This document shows, one piece after another, positions 11,475 through 19,971 of a stretch of DNA of 64,000 nt. Both the position numbers and the translations under genes were made by a program. Source of the stretch: Chrysaora quinquecirrha (lineage: Eukaryota > Cnidaria > Scyphozoa > Semaeostomeae > Pelagiidae); NCBI GenBank assembly GCA_014526335.1, contig JACTAT010000043.1, positions 145,168 to 209,167 of the forward strand. Direction: 5' to 3'. Positions within the stretch are counted from its first letter, which is position 1, and each line of letters starts with the position of its first letter. The notes under the pieces were generated by a model that did no database searches, was not told the DNA's origin, and saw nothing but the letters and a program-made list of their open reading frames with translations.

Positions 11475-12792
11475 CAGTTATATGACAATGATCGCGAACT
11501 TTTACCCTGCTTTGATCATCTGCTGAAAATTGAACATTGCATACACAGCATGTTGTTGCTAATTGATATTGCCGTTGTTGCTCATCAGTTAAATCTTTCA
11601 TTGGCTCGATACGTTTAAAAATGTCTCTGATAGTCTCCTCTTCTTCTTCTAGCTTTTTCAAAAATACATCGATGCAATCCATTCCATGATACGACACTGT
11701 TTTTTCTGGGAACCTTTTATCTATAGATACAATTTTATAGCAAAAGCTTATTGGTGTATGTTCTTGATATTTGTTATTATCCCCTGTTTCAGTCAAAGCT
11801 GACTCGAAATCTGCGTATATAACAAATGGAACTTTCATCTGTTTTTTAAAAGAATTGAATTGAAGCTTATCTTCTTCCTTACCAGGTTTTGCATTTTCAT
11901 TTGATTTCTTTGGAAATACTGTGGTCTGCTTACCATGCTCTTTACAAATCTTGACGTGCTGTTCTAATGTCTCTTGTTTCTTACAAGCATGTAGACAATA
12001 ATTACAATAATATAAGCGTTGATTTGCGTTACCATCTCTACCAAATAACAATCTACTCATTGATTTTATCATACAGTAGTGTGAGTTGCCATCCTTATCA
12101 AGTAGTAATAGCAGATTAACATGTGCAGCAGCGTTTAGTTTTTCTGTAATACGCACAGCATGAACTCCCTTTTCATATAAAAAAACATTTACTGAGATGC
12201 TGTTATTTTGTTCAAAAATATCGATGTCTTCAAGTTTAGTGGGAAATGTCAATCCATTTAAATTCAATGTATCATGATATCTGACATAGTTAGTGACTCG
12301 TTCAGCATTCTGTTCAACAGGATGGAGAGCTGCAAGCACAGACCAGACAAAACATTCATTATCATTCTTATTCTGTATGTTAACCACAGCTTGCTTTTTC
12401 AAAAGTTTCTTTGGTGTTGGAATGTAACTCCCACCTTTAACTGCATCGTAATCAAAGAAAGAAATCTTGCACTCGGTAATTTTCTCTAACACCCAGCCGC
12501 TTCCTTCATGTTCGAAATTCTCAATATTTTCAAGAATTTTTTTAATCGCTGACTTAACCTTTGATGTGACTCTGTCCAGTCCATGGCGAAGCTGGGACAT
12601 AACTTTTGATCGGAAAATAATAGCAGGGTCAGTCTTGATATTTTCATTGATTGCCCGTTTGAATATGGCTTCCACGCCGATATAATATTTGATAGCCTGG
12701 TCATGATTTTTGAATTCGGATCGTATCATTTCAATAATTTCATCGGTTGACTCCTCGAGCTCCGCTTCGTTAGAAACATCAACTGTTTTAAC

Positions 12793-12890
12793 CTAAAAGA
12801 ATTTTCAAAGTGAGTAATTAAAATCAAAGCGATATGTTGATATCACAAAGCTAGAATAATGAAATACAAAGTAAGTTAAAGCGAACTTAC
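12793..12890 (-). other. Intron 1 of the Polinton polymerase
   Basis: On the minus strand it starts GTAAGTTCGC and ends TTCTTTTAG. The frame stays open from the finger exon into VKTVDVSNEAELEE. Confidence 0.8.
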
Positions 12891-13328
12891 TTTAAATGCT
12901 TTATCGTCGAATCGTTTCTGTTTTTCATATTCGACGTTTTTCTCTTTGCCTTTCCCAACTTGCCCCATGCAGATTCGCATGTGATATACCAAATTCAATT
13001 TTCTACTACATGTCTTACCACAGTTATTACAACGATAAGATTTTTTCTTATTGCTCGAAGTATCATCCGATGATGACTTTCGCTTGTCCATTTTCAACAA
13101 ACCGATTAATGCCTGAAGACTGAATTTACTTGTTGCGTGAGCGCTTTTATGTTCTATGTTATGCTAAAGTCAACATCTTTTGTTGTTTCTGTTTGCCCGA
13201 ATTACAACATTTTTCATTACAATGAGAATTCCCTTTCTTATTTGCTTGGTTATTAAAAGCGTGTGGGAAATTCCACTTTTATGTCAAATCGCCCGTCATT
13301 CTTTCCTATTGTCTTTTTAGCCCATCAT

Positions 13329-13650
13329 CCTTCCCTTTTGTTTTTCTTGCACAAAATCCTTCCCTTTTGTTTTTCTTGCACAAAATCCTTCCCTTTTGTT
13401 TTTCTTGCACAAAATCCTTCCCTTTTGTTTTTCTTGCACAAAATCCTTCCCTTTTGTTTTTCTTGCACAAAATTCTTCACTATTGTTTTTCTTGCACAAA
13501 ATCCTTTCTTTTGTTCTTCTTGCACAAAATCCTTCCCTTTTGTTTTTCTTGCACAAAATCCTTCCCTTTTGTTCTTCTTGCACAAAATCCTTCCCTTTTG
13601 TTTTTCTTGCACAAAATCCTTCCCTTTTGTTTTTCTTGCGCAACATTCTT
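13329..13650. repeat. 29-bp minisatellite between divergent Polinton genes
   Basis: About eleven contiguous copies of a 29-base unit made of CCTTCCCTTTTG, a short T run and CTTGCACAAAAT, with single-base variants. There are no spacers. It fills the gap between the polymerase (minus) and the Bcl-2-like gene (plus), so it may touch a shared promoter region. The open frames running through it on both strands are by-products of the repeat. Confidence 0.92.
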
Positions 13651-13826
13651 TCTCACTGTCTTTTCTGTTCAATGTTAATCAAATCCGGGCTTGCTGCTAT
13701 AGTTGCAATTTGATATAAATCGATGTGAAAGGTGGGTGGACTATGAATTTTTTAAAGATTGAGACTGTATGCTCCCAACTCTTTATCATTTTTACATGAA
13801 AAATAAATAAAGCTTATGGTAAAAGC

Positions 13827-13832
13827 TATAAA
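13827..13832 (+). promoter_or_regulatory. TATAAA box before the Bcl-2-like gene
   Basis: GCTATAAATTATG lies 33 bp upstream of the ATG at 13865 and only a few bases before the first ATG at 13835, which favours 13865 as the true start. Confidence 0.5.
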
Positions 13833-13864
13833 TTATGATCCGGACTCATATGATTCACATTCAA

Positions 13865-14521
13865 ATGGATAACGAAACAGAGAGCAGTGGTGATCTATGC
13901 CAGATCTCCCGAGAAGAACATATTTACTACTGTAATGAGGTCTTACACATGGAGGATATGAGTACATGTCCTGATTGGAAGCGGGATTGTGAACGAAGGG
14001 AACAGGAAAAGCTTAAAGAGGTCGTGCTAAGTTATATTTATAAAATCATGCCTTCTATAGAACGTTTCTTGAATCATACGCAAAGTTCAGCAGCAAGTCA
14101 GAGTTTTGTAAAACTCTGTGAAGATCTTGAATCAACACATGGTCATGTTATCGCATCTATCATAGCAAAACAATTTAAAGACTTGCAAACAATTTCAGAG
14201 GATCGACAAAGAAACTACTTGCTAGATTCGTATCAAATGATTGTCTCAGAGATGTCTGATAATGTGCACTGGGGAAGGATTGCAGCGTTGGTTGTTTTCT
14301 CGACACACTTTGCGAGAGCATTGCACCAAAAAGATAAATTAAGTCTTGCCTGTACCTTAATAAAGCATTGTCTGAAATGTATAGAAAACTGGACTAAGCA
14401 GTGGATAAATGCAAGAATCGAATGGGAAGCAACTCTTTGCAACTTTGCAAATAAGAATAACACAACTTTTACAACGAAGCTCTTTGAAAGCATTTCTGAG
14501 ATTCTCTCGAAACTTTTTTGA
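13865..14521 (+). CDS. Bcl-2-like protein encoded by the Polinton
   Basis: 218 residues from the ATG at 13865; the frame is open from 13835 but the TATA box favours the later start. Residues ~132-145 read NVHWGRIAALVVF, which fits the BH1 signature (NWGR followed by a hydrophobic helix). Residues ~179-190 read WINARIEWEATL, which fits BH2. Residues ~80-90 (FVKLCEDLE) could be a BH3. The order and spacing BH3-BH1-BH2 match the helical Bcl-2 fold. No clear C-terminal membrane anchor follows; the end is a short amphipathic ESISEILSKLF. Bcl-2 relatives block mitochondrial apoptosis, and large DNA viruses carry them to keep cells alive. That role here is inference. Confidence 0.72.
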   Translation: MDNETESSGDLCQISREEHIYYCNEVLHMEDMSTCPDWKRDCERREQEKLKEVVLSYIYKIMPSIERFLNHTQSSAASQSFVKLCEDLESTHGHVIASIIAKQFKDLQTISEDRQRNYLLDSYQMIVSEMSDNVHWGRIAALVVFSTHFARALHQKDKLSLACTLIKHCLKCIENWTKQWINARIEWEATLCNFANKNNTTFTTKLFESISEILSKLF

Positions 14522-14534
14522 ACTCAAAACTGAC

Positions 14535-14540
14535 TATAAA
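14535..14540 (+). promoter_or_regulatory. TATAAA box
   Basis: GACTATAAATTGCAG lies 60 bp before the ATG at 14600 in the short gap after the Bcl-2-like gene. Confidence 0.45.
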
Positions 14541-14599
14541 TTGCAGACGAAAGATGATGCAGAACACATTTTCATAATTTGCAACTGATAGAAGGAGCC

Positions 14600-15055
14600 A
14601 TGGCAGCATTTGCTTATGATACTGATAAAAAACAACTTTACATAAATCTGGCTAGAGTTTTTAGCGATCTCGAAAAACTAGAGCTACCACAATTGTCGCT
14701 AGATGCATACAAACAAATGATTCAATCGACTCTTTCAGCTGAACCAAATAAAATACAAAAGTTTTCGTCTGTTGCTGTCTCTAAAAAACCTAAGATGAAT
14801 ATTAAGAGAAAATCTACGGTTAAGTCTGAATCGGCAGCTGCAGCTAAGAAACGCAAGTCATCATCACAGCTTCGCAAGTCAAGCGCTTCAGATCTTGGAC
14901 TGTTTGAAACAAACTTAGGCCAAGATTATGACAAGTTTCGTGATCAGTTTTCAAGCACATTTTTGAAAAAGAAGGAAGACGAAATGACTCATGCTGTTAA
15001 AGAAATAACCAATACCTACACTAAGGGGACAAAAGTATGGAAACGCCTGACTTAA
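14600..15055 (+). CDS. Polinton basic protein of unknown function, 3' end altered by a MITE
   Basis: The start is the ATG giving MAAFAYDTDK; an upstream in-frame TTG is not convincing. The first half is mixed helix-like sequence. The middle is rich in K, S and A with nuclear-localisation-like clusters (KKPKMNIKRKS, AAAKKRKSSS), suggesting a nuclear or DNA-bound protein. The last 12 codons come from a palindromic element inserted after 15018. If the element and one TA are removed, the gene would end two codons later at a TAG in 16098-16100. No family was recognised. Confidence 0.7.
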   Translation: MAAFAYDTDKKQLYINLARVFSDLEKLELPQLSLDAYKQMIQSTLSAEPNKIQKFSSVAVSKKPKMNIKRKSTVKSESAAAAKKRKSSSQLRKSSASDLGLFETNLGQDYDKFRDQFSSTFLKKKEDEMTHAVKEITNTYTKGTKVWKRLT

Positions 15056-16091
15056 AATGGCGGCAAACAGTGGCCTAGGGCTGAAACAAGAAAATTTGCA
15101 TAACAAAGCTACAGCGGCTCAGCAGCCTCTGTGCCCCTGACTTTGGCGGGAAATGTTCGCCAATTTCACTAACTTTCAATTAAAATAAAGAGTGAAGGAT
15201 TTGTTTGTTATTTTTCTTAAAAAACGATCAAAAACTTTGAAGCAGTGTCTTCAAAATTTGCTGGAAAATATTTCACGAGTTGGCTAAAAAAACAGCGATG
15301 AAATAACTGTTCTCTTGACTGTTTACTCAAAATTTTTTAGTTATTCAAAGCAAAATAGTTTAAAATTTTGTGTCACGTTAAAATTTTTACTCGAAAAAGA
15401 AGTTAGCGAGAAGAAATCGAAGATTATTTACTGGAAAACGATCTCAGGTAAGCGACTTTCGAAGCGGCCATTCTCTAGTGAAAATGAAGTTTACCATTGA
15501 AAGTAGTTTGAAATTGGGATGTAAAGTTTTATTCACATATTTCGAAACTGTGGTTGATACAAAATATTTCAAATAACTTTTGAAGCAAATTCTCGTCTTT
15601 TCTGAGAAGTAAATGTTAATTTATAATAGCACCCATTTTTAGGCCTAAGCTAAAGTCACTTACCTGAGATTCTTTTCCACTAAATAATCTTCGATTTCTT
15701 CTCGCTAACTTCTTTTTCGAGTAAAAATTTTAACGTGACACAAAAGTTTAAACTATTTTGCTTTGAATAACAAAGAAATTTCGAGTAAACAGTCAAGAAA
15801 GCAGTTATTTTATCGCGGTTTTTTAAGCCAACTCGTGAAAAATTCTCCAGCAAATTTTGAAGACACTGCTTCAAAGTTTTTTATCGTTTCTTAAGAAAAA
15901 CAACAAATTAATCCCTCACTCTTTATTTTAATTGAAAGTTAGTGAAATGGTGAATATTTCCCGCCAAAGTCAGGTGCGCAGAGGCCGCTGAGCCGCCATA
16001 GCTTTGTTATGTAAATGTTCTTGTTTCAGCCCTAGGCCACTGTTTGCCGCCATTTTAAGTCAGGCGTTTCCATACTTTTGTACCCTTAGTG
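15019..16091. mobile_element. 1,073-bp palindromic TA-flanked element (foldback MITE)
   Basis: Arms of roughly 437 bp (15019-15455 and 15655-16091) are near-perfect inverted copies. Both ends read CACTAAGGG and ACAAAAGTATGGAAACGCC on opposite strands. TA flanks each side (15017-15018 and 16092-16093), as for Tc1/mariner-type insertions. It has no transposase. It interrupts the Polinton gene starting at 14600. A relative with the same plan lies at 57763-58563. Confidence 0.9.
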
Positions 16092-16171
16092 TATTTATAG
16101 TTTGAGTTACATCATAATGCCTTTTTCAGAAAGTGATATCATAGTTCCTTATTTGGTTTATTTGTTGATGC

Positions 16172-16177
16172 TATAAA
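16172..16177 (+). promoter_or_regulatory. TATAAA box
   Basis: GCTATAAAGTTGAG lies 69 bp before the ATG at 16241 and just outside the MITE. Confidence 0.45.
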
Positions 16178-16240
16178 GTTGAGTTCAAAACTTTGATTCG
16201 CTCAGATGCTGATTCAACTTTGGAGAGAACAGTCTTCAAG

Positions 16241-16921
16241 ATGACTACCTTATTCACAAGCACGGATTCTTATGGGAATGAACTGAAAATCATTCTCAAG
16301 CAAAACAAGAAACCACAATTCATGCTGCAGTATGACAAAAAAGATGGCAGAAAGGTTTGCTTTAAATTTGATAAAGTACAACTGAGAAGATTTCTATCAT
16401 TCGTCCACGAAGCTTGCAGTAAAGAAAATGATGTAGGGAGACTTCTGCTTGCTGATCCGATAGAACGAGATGAATTCGCAAAGCAAGATGAACAGCATCA
16501 AAGCATCAAAAAGTATGGCGGTATTACAACCATCACCAACACAATATCACAACAGCTGCTGAATGAGTTCCAAATCAACGAAAATCTATACAATGATTTT
16601 TCCGAATTTCAAATCAGAAAAAGTGTGTATGATTCTGGTGATGCAACAGATCATGAGATTGCGCTGACTGTCATGCGTTGGTTGAATGGCCATCCAACAA
16701 GAACTCAATTTACTGTGGGTGAACACTCGATTTGGGAACTGGCAAACACAACTTACAGCATCTATGAAGCAATTGAAATGCTTGAGGCTACACCAGCACC
16801 GAATAAAGATCAAAGTCAACCATTCGATTCTGATCTCTTTGCCAAACTGTTGGCTGGCTTCATGCAGAAAGCAATCATAGCGCTGTTATGCGATGCAAGA
16901 TATGAGACATCACAAGTCTGA
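16241..16921 (+). CDS. Polinton protein of unknown function
   Basis: 226 residues from MTTLFTSTDS; the frame is open further upstream only with a TTG start. The N-terminal ~60 residues look like a beta-rich nucleic-acid-binding fold (KIILKQNKKPQFMLQYDKKDGRKVCFKFDKVQLRRFLSF), which is a resemblance only. The rest is mainly helical. The end overlaps the start of the frame at 16893. No known family was recognised. Confidence 0.7.
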   Translation: MTTLFTSTDSYGNELKIILKQNKKPQFMLQYDKKDGRKVCFKFDKVQLRRFLSFVHEACSKENDVGRLLLADPIERDEFAKQDEQHQSIKKYGGITTITNTISQQLLNEFQINENLYNDFSEFQIRKSVYDSGDATDHEIALTVMRWLNGHPTRTQFTVGEHSIWELANTTYSIYEAIEMLEATPAPNKDQSQPFDSDLFAKLLAGFMQKAIIALLCDARYETSQV

Positions 16922-17177
16922 CTGCCTGGCACAAGAACCAGTGAAATTGATCAGCTATCATTTTTCAGTTCTGTTCGATTTAGATTTTTTCAAACAAGAA
17001 GAAACTACAAGACACTTTCAAAGCGAAGTCTCTGAGCTGTTAGCTGTTGATTTTGTTACTCAAAGCCTCGAAGCAATGACAGCAAGGGAAATGGTTGATT
17101 TTGAAGCAAAGGTTTTGCAGATTTTGTTAGCAGATATCTGGCAAATGCAGAACGTTTTATTTCAACGACTCGTTTGA
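16893..17177 (+). CDS. Small Polinton ORF of unknown function
   Basis: 94 residues starting MQDMRHHKSD and overlapping the previous frame by 29 bp. The C-terminal half is a helical, acidic segment (SLEAMTAREMVDFEAKVLQI). It may be a separate gene or the shifted C-terminus of the preceding one; the sequence alone does not decide. Confidence 0.5.
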   Translation: MQDMRHHKSDCLAQEPVKLISYHFSVLFDLDFFKQEETTRHFQSEVSELLAVDFVTQSLEAMTAREMVDFEAKVLQILLADIWQMQNVLFQRLV

Positions 17178-17194
17178 ACTTGTTTAAAATTAGA

Positions 17195-17200
17195 TATAAA
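17195..17200 (+). promoter_or_regulatory. TATAAA box before the ATPase
   Basis: TAGATATAAAAAAGG lies 80 bp before the ATG at 17275. Confidence 0.45.
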
Positions 17201-17274
17201 AAAGGTTTGACTTGTCTTAATCCTGTCATTAAGACAAGTTGACTAGTTATTGTAAACTTCATTTATTGTTAATA

Positions 17275-17940
17275 ATGAAAACGTATGATTTGAGATTAAA
17301 GTGTCCTTTTTCTCTCATTCTCGCTGGGCCTAGTGGAAGTGGGAAAACCACTTGGGTTGAAAAATTATTAAAAGAGTTTGATCTAGTGACAAATGGTGGA
17401 GAGCGATATCATAAGCTTTTATGGTTTAGTGGCTCAAACCAACCAGAATTATTTCAATGTATACAGAATAGCTTTAATGGAGACAGTAAATTTTTCACTG
17501 AAATCCCAGAGCATCTGTATGAGTGGATAGAGGCGAATGGACAAGGAAGTACAATCATTATAGATGATTTGATGCATGAGATTGCAAACATGAAAGATAT
17601 CGGAAAGCTTTTTACTCGTGGAAGATCTCATTTGAATTGTAACGTAATTACGTTATGGCAGAACATATTTCCAAAGGGAACTGAAATTAGAAACCTTTCA
17701 TTAAATGCGCAGTATGTTGTAGTGTTCAAGAATCGACGTGATAAGAGCCAAATTCAGTTTTTTGCGCAACAAGTCTTGCCAAGAAAGAGCAAAGTGTTTC
17801 TTGATATTTTTGCAAAAGTAACATCCCAGCCGTATGGATATCTACTCTGCGACTTTTCTCAAAGTTCTGATGAAAAACTTGCTTTCCGCTCAAATGTGTT
17901 TACAGATGAAGGTCATCCACTTGTTTATATACCGTTGTAG
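17275..17940 (+). CDS. Polinton DNA-packaging ATPase (FtsK/HerA-type)
   Basis: 221 residues starting MKTYDLRLK. The Walker A motif ILAGPSGSGKTTWVEKLL is at residues ~15-32, and the Walker B STIIIDDL is at ~95-102, followed by TRGRSHLNCNVITLWQNIFP, which fits the sensor region of A32-like packaging ATPases. The family pumps genomic DNA into preformed icosahedral capsids. The reading frame is intact. It sits in the usual Polinton morphogenesis block with integrase and capsid genes on the same strand. Confidence 0.93.
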   Translation: MKTYDLRLKCPFSLILAGPSGSGKTTWVEKLLKEFDLVTNGGERYHKLLWFSGSNQPELFQCIQNSFNGDSKFFTEIPEHLYEWIEANGQGSTIIIDDLMHEIANMKDIGKLFTRGRSHLNCNVITLWQNIFPKGTEIRNLSLNAQYVVVFKNRRDKSQIQFFAQQVLPRKSKVFLDIFAKVTSQPYGYLLCDFSQSSDEKLAFRSNVFTDEGHPLVYIPL

Positions 17941-17948
17941 AAATCAGC

Positions 17949-17954
17949 TATAAA
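17949..17954 (+). promoter_or_regulatory. TATAAA box
   Basis: CAGCTATAAATTCACTCG lies 42 bp before the ATG at 17991. Confidence 0.5.
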
Positions 17955-17990
17955 TTCACTCGACGCTAGAATTTCCCACTCTGTGTAGAT

Positions 17991-18410
17991 ATGGCTGATA
18001 AATATGCAACTATGGTAATGTTAACTTTGGATGAGTATAATGCTTTGATGAACAGGAAAAAAGAAGAAATTGATTCATTTGCCGAGAAGGTTCTTGATAT
18101 TCCAACAGAAACTGGTGTGTCGATAACAAAAGTGAAAGATTTACCTGCATCCGATGTTTTGAAGTTCATCAAAGAAAACAGTGATCGATTTTATTCTGAT
18201 ACAAGAGGAAGGCTGGTCATTGATTCACGACCGATACGTGGCAGCAATTTCTCAAAGATACTTTCCTTTCTAGTCAGTGAAGATATTCCTATAAGTAGAG
18301 CGCCGACTGGAGCATTGAAGCTTGTTGAGAAGCTAAGAAATTCTGGTTTCGATCATTTTGGTCAGAGGGAGAAGGAGAGAAAACGTATGCGAAAACGTTA
18401 CACAGTCTGA
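17991..18410 (+). CDS. Polinton protein of unknown function, 139 aa
   Basis: Intact frame starting MADKYATMVMLTLDEYNALM. An N-terminal helix is followed by a mixed domain with RPIRGSNFSKILSFLVSEDI and a strongly basic tail, KERKRMRKRYTV. The basic C-terminus suggests contact with DNA or RNA. It is preceded closely by a TATA box and followed by two small basic genes. I do not recognise the family. Confidence 0.75.
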   Translation: MADKYATMVMLTLDEYNALMNRKKEEIDSFAEKVLDIPTETGVSITKVKDLPASDVLKFIKENSDRFYSDTRGRLVIDSRPIRGSNFSKILSFLVSEDIPISRAPTGALKLVEKLRNSGFDHFGQREKERKRMRKRYTV

Positions 18411-18416
18411 ATTGCT

Positions 18417-18422
18417 TATAAA
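18417..18422 (+). promoter_or_regulatory. TATAAA box
   Basis: TGCTTATAAATACGAACC lies 22 bp before the ATG at 18439. Confidence 0.4.
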
Positions 18423-18438
18423 TACGAACCTCGTAAAG

Positions 18439-18696
18439 ATGAGCGCAGTTCTTGCAAGGTTAGTTGCAGGTTTGTTGACGAAATCATTGGCAAAGTCTAT
18501 TGCAACGAAAGCAGCAGCAGGTTTAGCAACAGGAGCTGTTCATAGCTTGGGAAGCTTTGCGATTGATAGTATTTTACCTTCACAAAAGGGAAAAGGTGGG
18601 AGAAAAAGGAAAAGAAAGCTGAAAAAGAAAAATCGACAAATAAAAACCAAAAATGGCAATGATTCCTGCGTTACTCGCAGGTCTCGTAGGACCTAG
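18439..18696 (+). CDS. Small hydrophobic-basic Polinton protein
   Basis: 85 residues. The N-terminal ~50 residues are alanine/leucine-rich and amphipathic (MSAVLARLVAGLLTKSLAKS). They are followed by a glycine hinge and a K/R-rich tail (GGRKRKRKLKKKNRQ). This build resembles membrane-active or core peptides of adenovirus-like particles, but the match is to composition only. It overlaps the next small frame by 44 bp, and the pair look like related proteins. Confidence 0.6.
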   Translation: MSAVLARLVAGLLTKSLAKSIATKAAAGLATGAVHSLGSFAIDSILPSQKGKGGRKRKRKLKKKNRQIKTKNGNDSCVTRRSRRT

Positions 18697-18898
18697 TTTG
18701 TTGAAAGGATTATTTGGTAGAGGCAAGAAAGTTAACAACAAAAGAGCTGCCAAAAATGCTATAAAAGCCCTTGAAAGACAGGCACAAAAGGCTGCACAAC
18801 AACAAGCGATTGAGGTAATAAAACAGTTGGGGAAAGGGAAAAGACCAGTTAAAAGAAACAACAAGAAAAATAAAGTTGGGAAGCGTAGTAAAAGATGA
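18653..18898 (+). CDS. Small hydrophobic-basic Polinton protein, second
   Basis: 81 residues: MAMIPALLAGLVGPSLLKGL, then a long basic helix (RAAKNAIKALERQAQKAAQQ) and a K/R/N tail ending KRSKR. The layout is like its upstream neighbour and like adenovirus mu or protein VI-type minor components, which is inference. Its stop overlaps the integrase start as ATGA at 18895-18898, suggesting tightly packed transcripts. Confidence 0.65.
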   Translation: MAMIPALLAGLVGPSLLKGLFGRGKKVNNKRAAKNAIKALERQAQKAAQQQAIEVIKQLGKGKRPVKRNNKKNKVGKRSKR

Positions 18899-19971
18899 GT
18901 GAATTGTTTGGGCAACTAGACAAACTTTATTCTGATGCAGCTTTCCCAGCATCTTTCTCAAGTTTAAGAAAGTTTTTTATAGAAGCGAAAACTATTATTC
19001 CCTCCTTAACATTTGATCAATTGAAAAAGTGGAGCAGACAGAACATTGCTTACTCTATACATAGACCAGCAAGGAAAAAGTTCAAGAGACAACGAATATA
19101 TACAAACAACATAGATTATTTATGGTCTTGTGATCTTGTAGCTGTAAAGAATCTCAAAGAATTTAATGATGGTGACACGTTTTTGTTAACCTGCATAGAT
19201 ACTTTTAGTAAATACGCCTGGGTGAGATCATTGAAAACAAAACATGCCACAGAAATAATCAATGCATTTCAATCGATACTGAGTGAAGGAAGAAAACCAG
19301 AAAAGCTACGCTATGATCAAGGAACAGAATTCATAAATGCCAAGTTTCAGAGTTTCTTAAAGTCAAATGGAATCCACTCGTACAAGGCAAAAAATGACAC
19401 TAAAGCTGCAATTGTAGAGAGATTCAATAGAACATTTAAAATGAAAATGTTCAAATACTTTACAGCACACAATACTTTACAATACAAAGATGTTCTTCAG
19501 AGTCTGGTTGATTCATACAATAATACCTATCACAGGTCGATTGGTAGAAAGCCTGTTGATGTGAATGCTTTGAATATAGGAGAGGTTAAGAGAAAACTCT
19601 TTCCCAATGAGAGCCGTCAATCTCTGCCTACTCCAAAGTTTAAAAAAGATGATTATGTAAGATTAAGTATTGAAAAGCAAAAGTTTGAGAAAGGAAGCAG
19701 ACCCAATTGGACAGAAGAAATGTTTCAGATTGCAAAAGTACTTTCAACCAGTCCACGAACATACATTGTAAAAGACTTGTCAGGGGAATTGATTGATGAA
19801 AGAGTGTACGAAAGTCAGTTGCAGCAGATAGATTTACCCAAAATCTTTGTAGTGAAAAATGTGCTTAAAAGGAGAACACGTAACAAGAAGAGGCAGATTC
19901 TCGTAACGTGGCGAGGTTATCCAGACTCGTTTGCAGAATGGATTGGAGAAGAGCAGTTGGTTGCAGTTTAG
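18895..19971 (+). CDS. int: Polinton retroviral-like integrase with chromodomain
   Basis: 358 residues. An N-terminal helical region leads into the DDE core. The first aspartate is in WSCDLVAVKNL with LTCIDTFSKYAWVRSLKTK, the second in LRYDQGTEFINAKF, and the catalytic glutamate in KAAIVERFNRTFKMKMF. The C-terminus, FVVKNVLKRRTRNKKRQILV followed by TWRGYPDSFAEWIGEEQL, is a chromodomain, which in related integrases binds histone tails and steers target choice. The frame is intact. This enzyme inserts the linear Polinton and creates the 6-bp duplication. Confidence 0.95.
   Translation: MSELFGQLDKLYSDAAFPASFSSLRKFFIEAKTIIPSLTFDQLKKWSRQNIAYSIHRPARKKFKRQRIYTNNIDYLWSCDLVAVKNLKEFNDGDTFLLTCIDTFSKYAWVRSLKTKHATEIINAFQSILSEGRKPEKLRYDQGTEFINAKFQSFLKSNGIHSYKAKNDTKAAIVERFNRTFKMKMFKYFTAHNTLQYKDVLQSLVDSYNNTYHRSIGRKPVDVNALNIGEVKRKLFPNESRQSLPTPKFKKDDYVRLSIEKQKFEKGSRPNWTEEMFQIAKVLSTSPRTYIVKDLSGELIDERVYESQLQQIDLPKIFVVKNVLKRRTRNKKRQILVTWRGYPDSFAEWIGEEQLVAV

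Larger units (their letters stand above)
9404..13091 (-). pseudogene. polB: Polinton protein-primed DNA polymerase B (spliced, broken)
   Basis: Minus-strand gene of at least three exons. Exon 1 (12891-13091) begins MDKRKSSS and has a Cys/His finger, CNNCGKTC...HMRIC. A 98-bp GT-AG intron spans 12793-12890 and a 93-bp intron spans 11382-11474 (the frame across it reads HITG-EYRG). Exon 2 holds the viral-type N-terminal region with CNYCLHACKKQ and a FVIYADFES exonuclease motif. Exon 3 has TGYDSHLI and FYSKLSKCNVT. After GMAC near 10450 the polymerase motif A region is missing, with a frameshift and in-frame stops. Synthesis resumes with YVVHYEN, a motif-B-like NVVFGKT and TDTDS (motif C). Three further in-frame stops precede the natural end at 9404. 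The family replicates element DNA from a protein primer. Confidence 0.9.

Noticed and set aside
13329..13650. CRISPR-like array because of the 29-bp direct repeat length
   Set aside because: Units are contiguous without unique spacers, and the context is a eukaryotic Polinton.
13317..13718. Long overlapping open frames on both strands with KKNKREGFCARK-type repeats
   Set aside because: They follow a 29-bp minisatellite. 29 is not a multiple of three, so the array cycles through frames and has no stop in either strand. No start context or homology.
16893..16921. Frameshift joining the 16241 and 16893 frames into one protein
   Set aside because: Neither side shows a family motif that demands continuity, so they are left as separate frames with the doubt noted.
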